DNA of 11,263 nt, from contig WLWR01000034.1 in NCBI GenBank assembly GCA_012103495.1, positions 1 to 11,263 on the forward strand, read 5' to 3'. Shown piece by piece: positions 1 through 7,199 of the stretch. Source of the stretch: Legionellales bacterium (GTDB lineage Bacteria; Pseudomonadota; Gammaproteobacteria; WLWR01). A program made the position numbers and the translations under genes. Position 1 is the first letter of the stretch; each line of letters begins with the position of its first letter. The notes below the pieces were generated by a model. That model had not been told where the DNA came from, did not search any database, and was given only the letters and a program-made list of their open reading frames with translations.

Positions 1-441
1 TCTAGCTTCTCCAAGCAATCGAAATACTCGATAAGTTTGCATGGGGGTTAGCAAATACATTTTGATTCTATCCCACAGACCGACGTGATGTGCACTTATC
101 AACTGGGCGGTTTTGTATCGGTGATGTTGTAGTCTTTGCGTTAATACCGTCGCTAACTCTGCCAATTGGTGGCGTTCTAATGTCTTGTCTTGAACCGCGG
201 TTTGCCACAAATTAGTCAAATTTTGTACGACTTGTTGTGACCTTTCTAGCAAAGGTTCAATGGAACTGTCTTGCTTCTCGCTCTGTACCGACGCCAACGC
301 TACTAATATTGCTTGATAATCGGATGATTGTTGCAGCCAAATGGGTAATGATCGTTCCAGGGTTTTTTCTTGTAAGTCTTTCAACAATGGTGTCTCATCC
401 ATACTCGTATCGGGTGGAAACTGTTGACAAGCTCTAGCCAT
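1..441 (-). CDS. Unrecognised protein, N-terminal part (runs off left edge)
   Basis: An open minus-strand frame runs without a stop from the ATG at 441 to the window edge, 147 codons. I do not recognise the family. The visible part is soluble-looking and strongly glutamine/leucine rich, beginning MARACQQFPPDTSMDE. It reads as a run of amphipathic helices (for example LPIWLQQSSDYQAIL and LATVLTQRLQHHRYKTAQLI) with no signal peptide or clear membrane segment. The start is uncertain. No Shine-Dalgarno-like sequence lies before the ATG at 441, and the frame stays open upstream to about 519, with TTG codons at 507 and 480 and a GTG at 444 as alternatives. It is divergent from the gene at 649, so the two share a 207-bp intergenic region. 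That an unbroken frame of this length fills the whole left end, with no better frame competing, is the main support for a real gene. Confidence 0.6.
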   Translation of the reverse strand, partial: MARACQQFPPDTSMDETPLLKDLQEKTLERSLPIWLQQSSDYQAILVALASVQSEKQDSSIEPLLERSQQVVQNLTNLWQTAVQDKTLERHQLAELATVLTQRLQHHRYKTAQLISAHHVGLWDRIKMYLLTPMQTYRVFRLLGEAR

Positions 442-601
442 CACATCACATGTATTGTTATTATTTCGTCCACTATTCAACGTTAAATTTGTTAAACAGT
501 CAACCAATTTGATGAAAAATCATTAAATCACATCAACTTATTATCTACTTGGGTTTGATAACACTGGTCTGTTGTGAAGATAGTCGCTGCAATATGCGAT
601 T

Positions 602-610
602 TGCTATGAT
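602..610 (+). promoter_or_regulatory. Extended -10 promoter element for the gene at 649
   Basis: TGCTATGAT matches the extended -10 pattern TGnTATAAT with one mismatch. It lies about 38 bases before the ATG at 649, giving a predicted leader of about 32 nt that contains the ribosome site. No good -35 was found at the usual distance, which is common for extended -10 promoters. Confidence 0.4.
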
Positions 611-633
611 ACCATCGCGCTCAAATCACCATC

Positions 634-640
634 AGGAGGA
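634..640 (+). promoter_or_regulatory. Strong ribosome binding site for the gene at 649
   Basis: AGGAGGA, a near-perfect Shine-Dalgarno, sits 8 nt before ATG 649 and fixes that start. It is the strongest such site seen in the window. Confidence 0.8.
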
Positions 641-648
641 TTATAGCT

Positions 649-1920
649 ATGCTAAGAAAATTTTTATCAGACTCATCCACAAATGATTCATCAAAAGGAA
701 AACAGTCTGAGCCACTACGACCACCTTATCAAGATATAATGGTTATGACTTCAGAGCAGTTAAAAGGCTCGGCTATAATAAGTCCAAAGGCCTATCAACT
801 AAATACCGAAGATGTTACCGAACAATTTAGATCTAACAGAAATCCTGATTATTATGCCTTTAAAGAAAAAACTATCGAAAATGAAAAATATGTTGCTCTG
901 CTGCCAATCCATTATCGTTTTTCCTGGTCTGGCTGGCTTCGACGCACTAAAACAAAAACCTTATCAGGTTCACAAAAAAAGCAATTATCCGCTTTTTTCC
1001 CCCATGAGGCCTCCGAGCAGCAACAACGTTATCTCATGAGCGATTTACCTCACGTAAACCCACGTCGCACCCCTAAAAACTTATGGAAAGCCACGGCCCT
1101 TGCAATTGCGACACAATCGGCCAGTCAAAGTTATCAGCTGGATCCCACATTAATGATGTGCATGCCAATCATTGCCATTGGTCTCTTATTGCTGCATCGA
1201 CGAGTCAAAACGAAACAGTGGACATCGGTCGATCTTAAGGATGCTGGTCAGTGGGGTTTAAATTTGGCGGGAGCGTCCATAGGTTTCAACTGGATGAACA
1301 CCATCGCTGAAACCCAGCTGGGAATGACCGCTCTCAATGATTTTGTCGGTGCCGCAGCCATACATGGAAAACTGGTTTTAGAAGGAGGTTTAGAACAACT
1401 TGCTTTGCTAGCCGGTCAGGCAAGTTTGGGGGCAATCGGTTTTGCTGCAGGATTAATGGCCATCCATTTTATCACTAGTGTATTTCGCACTGGCTTGGAA
1501 AAAGCCTACCAAGAATATAACAAATCTGGTTCAACAGCATCCAGCACACTGGTCAAATTTGCTCACGGTGTGAAGCACGCATGCCGTGATTATTTTAGCA
1601 AAGAGAATGGTAACTTACTGCTGGTTACCTTCGTTAGCGTCATGATGAGTATCACCGCCAAATTGCTTGTATCCGGATTGGTCGCCAGTGGTGTATTAAC
1701 AGCGGGCATTGCTCCGCTTGCCACCATTGTGGGAGCAATACTGCTTACCACATTGGTAAATTACGGCATCACTAACCGCTGGGGACACCCCAAACCTGAA
1801 GCCCAAAAGCTCGGATTCTTTGACTCAGCTCCCTCTGACGATGATGAGCAGCGCTCATTGTTAGCAGAAGACGATACTGATGCTGATTATCTAAGAGATA
1901 TTCGTCACTCTAAGTGTTAG
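649..1920 (+). CDS. Unrecognised multi-helix membrane protein with acidic C-terminal tail
   Basis: A 423-residue protein that I cannot assign to a family. Residues 1-145 are hydrophilic and Ser/Lys/Gln rich with no signal peptide. Hydrophobic segments follow at about 167-183, 203-217 (weak), 251-278, 322-345 and 347-372; the last two are rich in Gly/Ala/Val and separated only by a short turn. Residues 380-423 form a soluble tail with an acidic block (SDDDEQRSLLAEDDTDAD). That tail includes EQRSLL at 400-405, which fits the eukaryotic acidic dileucine sorting pattern [DE]xxxL[LI]. The gene stands alone: its own extended -10 promoter and strong ribosome site lie upstream, and a palindrome array follows 30 bp after the stop. 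In a Legionella- or Coxiella-like bacterium such architecture would fit a secreted membrane-inserting effector, but this is inference from shape only. An ordinary inner-membrane protein is equally possible. Confidence 0.8.
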   Translation: MLRKFLSDSSTNDSSKGKQSEPLRPPYQDIMVMTSEQLKGSAIISPKAYQLNTEDVTEQFRSNRNPDYYAFKEKTIENEKYVALLPIHYRFSWSGWLRRTKTKTLSGSQKKQLSAFFPHEASEQQQRYLMSDLPHVNPRRTPKNLWKATALAIATQSASQSYQLDPTLMMCMPIIAIGLLLLHRRVKTKQWTSVDLKDAGQWGLNLAGASIGFNWMNTIAETQLGMTALNDFVGAAAIHGKLVLEGGLEQLALLAGQASLGAIGFAAGLMAIHFITSVFRTGLEKAYQEYNKSGSTASSTLVKFAHGVKHACRDYFSKENGNLLLVTFVSVMMSITAKLLVSGLVASGVLTAGIAPLATIVGAILLTTLVNYGITNRWGHPKPEAQKLGFFDSAPSDDDEQRSLLAEDDTDADYLRDIRHSKC

Positions 1921-1949
1921 ATTCAACAGAGCATAAACCTATCAAAATC

Positions 1950-2172
1950 AAATCGGGGGACAGTATACTTATTTCCGATCTTTTCTAAATTCGATGATGA
2001 ATTAAGTATACTGTCCCCTGATTTATAATCTGCCAAGGTTGAAAGCGCAAATCGGGGGACAGTATACTTATTTACAATCTTTTCTAAATTCGACGATGAA
2101 TTAAGTATACTGTCCCCTGATTTATAATCTGCCAAGGTTGAAGGTGAATTGAGTAGACTGTTCCCCCGATTT
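1950..2172. repeat. Tandem palindrome array (two 99-bp units plus a decayed arm)
   Basis: Two head-to-tail 99-bp units (1950-2048 and 2049-2147) are about 94% identical. Each carries a left arm (1950-1971; 2049-2070) and a right arm (2003-2024; 2102-2123) that are inverted copies of each other at 21 of 22 positions, sharing the core GGGGACAGTATACTTA. The 31-nt loops contain a smaller AATTC/GAATT inverted pair. A third, degenerate right-type arm lies at 2147-2172. Right arm 1 can also pair with left arm 2 across 24 bp, so alternative hairpins are possible. This resembles the REP/BIME class of intergenic palindromes mobilised in trans by IS200-like (RAYT) transposases. No transposase is present here, so the family assignment is inference. 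The array may also act as a barrier or terminator after the 649 gene. Confidence 0.9.
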
Positions 2173-2187
2173 GCTGTCTTAATATCA

Positions 2188-2215
2188 TGTACAAGTCATC
2201 GGTTTTCGTTATAAT
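2188..2215 (+). promoter_or_regulatory. Candidate sigma-70 promoter of the speA operon
   Basis: A perfect -10 box TATAAT at 2210-2215 is preceded, after a 16-bp spacer, by TGTACA at 2188-2193 (4 of 6 to TTGACA). Transcription would start near 2222, leaving a leader of about 30 nt before ATG 2254. The promoter begins only 16 bp after the last palindrome arm. Confidence 0.6.
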
Positions 2216-2242
2216 CCGCCCCATTTGTAGAATGCCTAGGGT

Positions 2243-2246
2243 GAGG
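2243..2246 (+). promoter_or_regulatory. Ribosome binding site that decides the speA start
   Basis: GAGG lies 7 nt before ATG 2254. The upstream in-frame GTG codons at 2248 and 2251 are only 1-4 nt from it, too close, so ATG 2254 is preferred. Confidence 0.55.
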
Positions 2247-2253
2247 TGTGGTG

Positions 2254-4179
2254 ATGGCTAATTGGTCGATTGAAGAGTCGCGTGCATTGTATAATATTGC
2301 GCATTGGAGTAGTGGCTTTTTCGATATCGATGAAGAAGGCGATTTGGTGGTGTACCCGCAACGGGTGAAAACCAATGGTATTAAATTAAACGATATTGTC
2401 GCGCAATCTACTGCCCAAGGGTTGTCGCTGCCTTTGTTGTTGCGGTTCGATAATATTTTGCAACAGCGCATTCTTGATTTGCAGGCTGCGTTTCATCAAG
2501 CGATTGATAATTTGGAGTACCAAGGACAATATTTGCCCGTCTATCCGATCAAAGTTAATCAACAACGTCAAGTGGTGGAAACCATTCGTCAAGCCAGTAT
2601 CACCGTGGGATTGGAGGCCGGCAGCAAGCCGGAATTGTTGGCCATTCTTGGTTTGGCTCATGATCAGCAACAATTGATTGTTTGTAATGGTTATAAAGAC
2701 CAAGAGTATCTTCAACTTGCAATGATTGCTCAACAGTTGGGTCATCATGTGTATCTCATTCTTGAAAAACAGTCCGAGTTACCCGCTATTTTGGCCCAAG
2801 CCAAACAATTTAAATTAAAACCTCGTCTGGGTGTGCGCGTTAGACTGTCCAGTCGTGGCTCGAGTAAATGGCAAGCCAGCAGTGGCGAACACGCTAAATT
2901 CGGCTTGACGGCCAGTCAGATTTTGCAAGTAATTCAACAGTTGCGTGAGCAACAACAGTTGGATCAATTGCAATTGATTCATTTCCACATGGGATCACAA
3001 ATCACCAACATTCATGACATTCAAATGTGCATGCACGAATGCGCGCGCTATTACGCTGAATTGCGCGATTTGGGCGCGCCGATTCATACGGTGGATGTGG
3101 GCGGTGGCCTGGGAGTGGATTACGATGGCACCCGTACCCGCAATATGTGTTCGACCAATTATTCCATCGTTGAATATGCCAATAACATTGTCACCACTTT
3201 ATTTGATATGTGTGAAGAACATGAATTGCCACATCCAAACATCATTACAGAAACCGGTCGTGCATTAACCGCACATCACGCAGTGTTGGTCACCGATATT
3301 ATTAATTACGAACAAAAAATGCCGCCTTTTGATCAAGCGCCGCTTGAACCGGACGAAGCCTATCATATCGTGTTGCACAATTTGTATGAAGGGTTGTTTG
3401 AATTCGGTGAAAAATCAATTCCAGAAATTTATCATCAAACCTGTCACTGGTTTAAGGAAGCGCAGATATTGTATATTCACGGGGTAATTGATTTAGCACA
3501 GTTGGCATATGCCGAACAATTGTATCGCTTAAGTTGTATGAAGGTGCGTAATAATTTAGTTTTAAAAAGTAAACCGCATCGAGAAATTTTTGACGAGATC
3601 AATTTAAAATTAGCCGATAAATTATTTTGTAATTTTTCTATTTTTCAATCAACACCAGATGTGTGGGCCATCGATCAAATTTTTCCTATCATGCCTTTAT
3701 CACAATTAAATCAAGCACCAACCCATCGCGGGATCATTGAAGATATCACTTGCGATTCTGATGGACAAATCGCCAGTTATGTCGACGGTGCCGGCATTGA
3801 AAATAGCTTGCCATTGCCGACCTTTGATCCCAACAAACCCTACGCATTGGGTTTATTTTTAATCGGTGCTTATCAAGAAATTCTGGGAGATTTGCATAAT
3901 TTATTTGGTGATACCAATGCCGTGCACATTCAAGTAACGGACACCGGTGAAGTCACACTCAGTCAACCCAGTTGTGGCGATACCATCGCGCAAGTACTAC
4001 GCTATGTACAATTTGATCCCGATCAATTATTAGCATCATATCAACAACAATTGCACCGCAGCGATTTGGATGCCACCACCCAGCAACACTATTTGCAAAT
4101 CTTACAACAAGGCTTAACCGGTTACACCTATTTATCCAGCCAAAAAAATACCACAGGAGCCTCTCATGACCATTCGTGA
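2254..4179 (+). CDS. speA: Biosynthetic arginine decarboxylase
   Basis: Converts arginine to agmatine and CO2 using pyridoxal phosphate; cytosolic first step of the agmatine route to putrescine. The 641-residue length is typical of SpeA. The PLP Schiff-base lysine is K100 in YPIKVNQ. HFHMGSQ (243-249) and GGGLGVDYDG (283-292) follow within the alanine-racemase-like barrel, then ETGRA (333-337). The C-terminal barrel carries CDSDG (500-504), whose cysteine and aspartate belong to the substrate-side active site in fold III decarboxylases, and YQEILGDLHNLFGD (540-553), which is highly conserved in SpeA. Two GTG codons lie just upstream in frame, but the GAGG spacing favours the ATG. The 3' end overlaps the next gene by 14 nt, indicating translational coupling. 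It is the promoter-proximal gene of the polyamine operon. Identification is firm. Confidence 0.96.
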   Translation: MANWSIEESRALYNIAHWSSGFFDIDEEGDLVVYPQRVKTNGIKLNDIVAQSTAQGLSLPLLLRFDNILQQRILDLQAAFHQAIDNLEYQGQYLPVYPIKVNQQRQVVETIRQASITVGLEAGSKPELLAILGLAHDQQQLIVCNGYKDQEYLQLAMIAQQLGHHVYLILEKQSELPAILAQAKQFKLKPRLGVRVRLSSRGSSKWQASSGEHAKFGLTASQILQVIQQLREQQQLDQLQLIHFHMGSQITNIHDIQMCMHECARYYAELRDLGAPIHTVDVGGGLGVDYDGTRTRNMCSTNYSIVEYANNIVTTLFDMCEEHELPHPNIITETGRALTAHHAVLVTDIINYEQKMPPFDQAPLEPDEAYHIVLHNLYEGLFEFGEKSIPEIYHQTCHWFKEAQILYIHGVIDLAQLAYAEQLYRLSCMKVRNNLVLKSKPHREIFDEINLKLADKLFCNFSIFQSTPDVWAIDQIFPIMPLSQLNQAPTHRGIIEDITCDSDGQIASYVDGAGIENSLPLPTFDPNKPYALGLFLIGAYQEILGDLHNLFGDTNAVHIQVTDTGEVTLSQPSCGDTIAQVLRYVQFDPDQLLASYQQQLHRSDLDATTQQHYLQILQQGLTGYTYLSSQKNTTGASHDHS

Positions 4180-5131
4180 TTTTATTCATCAGCATTACCA
4201 TCATTTTAATGCGGCAGCCCTCAAAGATGCTGTGCAAGCCTACGAAGCACATTTGGCGCACGGTGGCAAAATGTTGGTAACGCTGGCCGGTGCCATGTCC
4301 ACCGCTGAGCTGGGTATTTCCCTAGCCAAGTTGATTCGCCAAGATAAAGTGCACGCTATTTGTTGCACCGGCGCTAATTTAGAAGAAGATTTGTTTAACC
4401 TGGTGGCGCATGAACACTATTTACGCCTACCACACTATCGTGATTTAACACCCGACGATGAATTGCAATTGTTGGAACAACATTTTAATCGAGTTACCGA
4501 TACTTGCCTTCCCGAAGAAACCGCCATGCGCGCAGTGGAAAAAATATTAATGCCAATTTGGAAACAGCGACAAAGTGCTGGTCATCGTTTCTTTCCACAC
4601 GAACCTTTGTACCAAGCGCTTACCCAACAATTATTTGTTGATGATTATCAAATTGACCCACAAAACAGTTGGTTGTTGGCAGCGGCTGAAAAAAATCTAC
4701 CTTTGTTCACCCCAGGTTGGGAAGATTCAACGCTGGGAAATTTCTTCGCAGCGCATTGCTATCAACAAACCCTTGCACCCACCTCGGTTAAAAATGGCAT
4801 CGAATTGATGATGCATTTGATTGATTGGTATCGGCAACAAACCCAGCGCGTGGGCTTTTTTCAAATTGGTGGCGGCATTGCCGGTGACTTCCCAATTTGT
4901 GTTGTTCCATTAATTGCACAGGATTTACAGCAGCAAGCACCGGTCTGGGGTTATTTTTGTCAAATCAGTGATTCCACAACATCGTATGGCTCTTATTCAG
5001 GCGCCATTCCCAATGAAAAAATTACTTGGGGTAAATTGCATCCAGACACGCCTAAATTTATCATCGAAAGCGATGCCAGTATTATCGCGCCGCTGATGTT
5101 TACCTATTTGACTGAAAACGATGAGGAATGA
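4166..5131 (+). CDS. Deoxyhypusine synthase-like protein (probable polyamine aminobutyltransferase)
   Basis: A 321-residue member of the deoxyhypusine synthase superfamily. These are NAD-dependent enzymes that cleave an aminobutyl group from spermidine or a related polyamine and transfer it via an enzyme-lysine imine. Visible signatures are CTGANLEEDLFNLVA (67-81), the counterpart of the family's T-G-x-x-EED NAD-site motif, FTPGWEDSTLGN (181-192), QIGGGIAGDFPI (233-244) and SGAIPNEKITWGK (278-290). K290 aligns with the catalytic lysine in the WGK motif. Bacteria have no eIF5A, so the acceptor is unlikely to be a protein; homospermidine formation is the best guess, as for proteins annotated homospermidine biosynthesis protein SpeY. 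AGGAG at 4155-4159 sits 6 nt before the ATG, within the speA reading frame. The speB frame begins at its end. Family assignment is firm, exact reaction inferred. Confidence 0.9.
   Translation: MTIRDFIHQHYHHFNAAALKDAVQAYEAHLAHGGKMLVTLAGAMSTAELGISLAKLIRQDKVHAICCTGANLEEDLFNLVAHEHYLRLPHYRDLTPDDELQLLEQHFNRVTDTCLPEETAMRAVEKILMPIWKQRQSAGHRFFPHEPLYQALTQQLFVDDYQIDPQNSWLLAAAEKNLPLFTPGWEDSTLGNFFAAHCYQQTLAPTSVKNGIELMMHLIDWYRQQTQRVGFFQIGGGIAGDFPICVVPLIAQDLQQQAPVWGYFCQISDSTTSYGSYSGAIPNEKITWGKLHPDTPKFIIESDASIIAPLMFTYLTENDEE
5123..5127 (+). promoter_or_regulatory. Ribosome binding site that decides the speB start
   Basis: GAGGA abuts the in-frame ATG at 5128 with no spacing, but lies 9 nt before the ATG at 5137. 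The later ATG is therefore the more likely initiator, and its product starts MSDSPLATFDW. Confidence 0.5.
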
Positions 5132-5136
5132 TCCAC

Positions 5137-6027
5137 ATGTCTGATTCACCACTTGCCACGTTTGACTGGTTGACCACAGTCGAGCCTTTTTTATTTTTGC
5201 CACATCAAAAAGCTTGGTTACCCGCCACCACGCATATTTTGGGCATTGAATTTGATGGCACCACCTCCTTCCGACCCGGTGCACGTTTTGGCCCCAATGC
5301 CATTCGCAGTACGGCTAAAAATTTAGAAGATTATTCACCGTATTTGGATCGTGAGTTGGATCCCGATGGTGCGGTAGATATGGGCAACCTTCCCTTTTAT
5401 CCTTCACGCCAGGATTTATTGCACCAAGCATTTGATCAATTAACCCAGTCGTTAGATTGGGTTGGCCAACGATTGAAATTGCTCACTTTGGGTGGCGAAC
5501 ATTCCATTTCCTGGATGCCCATCACCCATTATTTGCGCCAGTATCCTGATTTATTGTTGATTCATTTGGATGCACATGCCGATTTGCGCGATGGGTATTT
5601 GGGGGATAAATTTTCGCATGCTTGCGTGATCCGTCGCGTGTTGGATCACTTTGGTGCTCAACATCAATTGATGCAGTATGGTATTCGCTCTGGCACACGC
5701 GCAGAGTTTGAATTCATGCGTCATCAACATACCTTGCGCACAAGTTTGACTCAATTTTGTCAAGATTTACAACAAGTAGCTGACAGTCGCCCCATTTATC
5801 TCACCTTGGATTTAGATTTTTTTGACCCAGCTTACTTACCCGGTACCGGCACCCCGGAAGCAGGCGGTGAAAATTTTCATAACTTTATAAAAATTGTCAA
5901 AATTCTTGCGACTAAAAATTTCGTCGGCGCCGATGTCGTAGAGTTGGCACCCCAGCTTGACCCAACCGGTCATTCAACTTGTTTCGCCGCTAAAGTAACC
6001 CGAGAACTCTTGCTAGCACTGACATAA
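5137..6027 (+). CDS. speB: Agmatinase (agmatine ureohydrolase)
   Basis: Hydrolyses agmatine to putrescine and urea in the cytosol, using a binuclear manganese centre. The 296-residue chain has the ureohydrolase signatures in order: FDGTTSFRPGARFGP (39-53), GGEHSIS (119-125, ligand H122), HLDAHADLRD (143-152, ligands D145, H147, D149), and LDLDFFDPAYLPGTGTPE (224-241, ligands D225 and D227). The arginase/agmatinase family also includes formiminoglutamase and guanidinobutyrase, but the position after speA in one operon makes agmatinase by far the likeliest role. An ATG at 5128 overlaps the stop of the preceding gene in ATGA fashion; the later ATG at 5137 has proper spacing from GAGGA and is used here. 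No convincing terminator hairpin follows. The convergent neighbour ends 70 bp away. Confidence 0.93.
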   Translation: MSDSPLATFDWLTTVEPFLFLPHQKAWLPATTHILGIEFDGTTSFRPGARFGPNAIRSTAKNLEDYSPYLDRELDPDGAVDMGNLPFYPSRQDLLHQAFDQLTQSLDWVGQRLKLLTLGGEHSISWMPITHYLRQYPDLLLIHLDAHADLRDGYLGDKFSHACVIRRVLDHFGAQHQLMQYGIRSGTRAEFEFMRHQHTLRTSLTQFCQDLQQVADSRPIYLTLDLDFFDPAYLPGTGTPEAGGENFHNFIKIVKILATKNFVGADVVELAPQLDPTGHSTCFAAKVTRELLLALT

Positions 6028-6097
6028 CTTATCGGGTTACATCGCCTGCTTTTTCGCAAACACCAAGCAATCAAGTTAAATTACATCAGGCTAACGA

Positions 6098-6517
6098 TTA
6101 AATAATGGAAAACACTAAAATAGTCCACGTGATCCATAATGTTAAATAAAAATAAGGATATGCTTGCTGACGCGCCAACCAATACAATCCCGCAAGCACC
6201 AACGAAGGAACAAAAGAAAAAAATAGCAAGGTGAAGATCCGCACTAGCAGTACCACACTGGACCGCGTGCTGGTGGCATGAATCAAGATTGTCACCAACC
6301 GTTCATAACTCAATAAAATATAATGCACCACATCGGTGATCGGCCCCCGAAAAGAAATAATGGCGATGCTGGCTAAAATTACCAGGATAGAATGTTTCAC
6401 ATACATGTGTTTAAACACAGTGCGATTGCCTTTTTTGACCAAACTGCCAATTTCATCGGAAAACGCAATGATCAAGGTAGCCGCTAAAATAAATAAGGTT
6501 AATTCAATGATGCCCAA
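6098..6517 (-). CDS. Small four-helix membrane protein of unknown function, TTG start
   Basis: A 139-residue hydrophobic protein that I do not recognise. Membrane segments are likely at about 3-19, 42-60, 86-113 and 121-138, with a weaker hydrophobic stretch near 62-80. A short basic loop (KKGNRTVFKH, 28-37) separates the first two helices. There are no obvious catalytic motifs. The frame begins with TTG at 6517, supported by AGGAAG at 6528-6523 with 5-nt spacing, and no in-frame ATG lies near the start. It follows maiA by 43 bp on the same strand, so it may be the last gene of the tyrosine-catabolism transcript. Nothing in its sequence ties it to that pathway. The long hydrophobic frame plus a properly placed ribosome site make it a probable real gene. 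Confidence 0.7.
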   Translation of the reverse strand: MGIIELTLFILAATLIIAFSDEIGSLVKKGNRTVFKHMYVKHSILVILASIAIISFRGPITDVVHYILLSYERLVTILIHATSTRSSVVLLVRIFTLLFFSFVPSLVLAGLYWLARQQAYPYFYLTLWITWTILVFSII

Positions 6518-6522
6518 AACAA

Positions 6523-6528
6523 CTTCCT
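6523..6528 (-). promoter_or_regulatory. Ribosome binding site supporting a TTG start at 6517
   Basis: AGGAAG on the minus strand lies 5 nt before TTG 6517 and decides this non-ATG start. Confidence 0.55.
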
Positions 6529-6560
6529 ACTGCTTAATCGCTTTATATTTCAATAGAAAC

Positions 6561-7199
6561 TTAAGCGGATTCACTTGGTTTTGCTTGCTGCACATACGGC
6601 AATGACAAGCAATGTTGGTTGATTTTAGTGACTAATGGATAATTAGCCAAGGAAAATTTAAATCGGTCAGCATTATAGACTTGCGCAACCAAGCACACAT
6701 CAGCCAAGCTAAATGCATCCCCAACACAATAAAAACCCTGACTATTCAACTGTTGCAAGCGTTGTTCAAACGCATCAAATCCTAGCTTCAACCAATGATG
6801 ATACCATGATAGTCGCTGTGTCTCGGTTACTTGCAAAATATTGGTTAAATATTGCAGAACACGCAAATTATTCAATGGATGCACATCGCAAGCAATCAAT
6901 TGCGCCAAGCTACGCACCACAGCTCGGGCAGACGCATGAGCGGGTAATAACGGTGGGGTTGGGTAACATTCATCCAAGTATTCAATAATTGCCAGTGATT
7001 GAGTCAACACCTGTTGTTCTATTTGCAAACTCGGTACCAATTGTTGCGGATTCACCGCTTGATAAGCCACTTGATGCTGCATCCCGCCTGCTTGGATCAA
7101 AGATATTTCGTGGGTATCAAACGCCAATTGCTTGTACCGCAGCACCATTCGAACTCGATAACATGCCGTTGATCGATCATAATCGTACAATTGCATCAT
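6561..7199 (-). CDS. maiA: Maleylacetoacetate isomerase (zeta-class glutathione transferase)
   Basis: Isomerises maleylacetoacetate to fumarylacetoacetate with glutathione, the penultimate step of tyrosine breakdown through homogentisate. The 212-residue length is typical. The zeta-class active-site motif SxxCxxRVR is present as STACYRVR (10-17), with S10 and C13. The thioredoxin-like half continues with NPQQLVPSL (50-58) and QSLAIIEYLDE (67-77), where S68 contacts glutathione. The helical half carries CDVHPLNNLRVL (104-115), characteristic of the zeta class, and the GST N-capping region DAFSLADVCL (161-170). The gene starts with two consecutive ATGs; the first overlaps the stop of fahA in ATGA fashion, and a GGTGG-type weak ribosome site lies within the fahA end. 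The neighbours fahA and hppD confirm the pathway role over a generic GST. Confidence 0.93.
   Translation of the reverse strand: MMQLYDYDRSTACYRVRMVLRYKQLAFDTHEISLIQAGGMQHQVAYQAVNPQQLVPSLQIEQQVLTQSLAIIEYLDECYPTPPLLPAHASARAVVRSLAQLIACDVHPLNNLRVLQYLTNILQVTETQRLSWYHHWLKLGFDAFEQRLQQLNSQGFYCVGDAFSLADVCLVAQVYNADRFKFSLANYPLVTKINQHCLSLPYVQQAKPSESA

Larger units (their letters stand above)
442..648. other. Divergent intergenic region, left
   Basis: AT-rich spacer between the left-edge gene and the 649 gene. Apart from the extended -10 and ribosome site listed for the 649 gene, the only structure seen is a weak 6-bp inverted pair (TTGATG/CATCAA near 509-536). A TTGACT lies on the minus strand around 502, without a matching -10 box. 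No RNA gene was recognised. Confidence 0.4.

Noticed and set aside
237..437. Plus-strand frame of 66 codons opposite the left-edge gene
   Set aside because: It lies antisense to a longer unbroken minus-strand frame that continues off the edge, and has no ribosome site.
1923..2135. Minus-strand open frame of 70 codons with an internally repeated peptide
   Set aside because: It is simply the translation of the 99-bp tandem palindrome units, has no ribosome site, and its internal repeat mirrors the DNA repeat.
1950..2172. Possible CRISPR array, because of regularly spaced repeats
   Set aside because: Only two units, the whole 99 bp is repeated including what would be the spacer, and the units are long palindromes; no cas genes nearby.
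3959..4261. Minus-strand frame of 100 codons spanning the speA/DHS-like junction
   Set aside because: Antisense to two firmly identified overlapping genes, with no recognisable protein features.
6028..6097. Possible bidirectional terminator between speB and the convergent membrane-protein gene
   Set aside because: Only weak 5-bp pairings (TGCTT/AAGCA; GCCTG/CAGGC) with long loops and no adjoining T-run; not enough to call a terminator.
6532..6566. GCTTAA/TTAAGC inverted pair with an inner TTTC/GAAA stem in the gap after maiA
   Set aside because: Short AT-rich stems with a long loop, likely chance; the maiA stop codon itself forms part of one arm.
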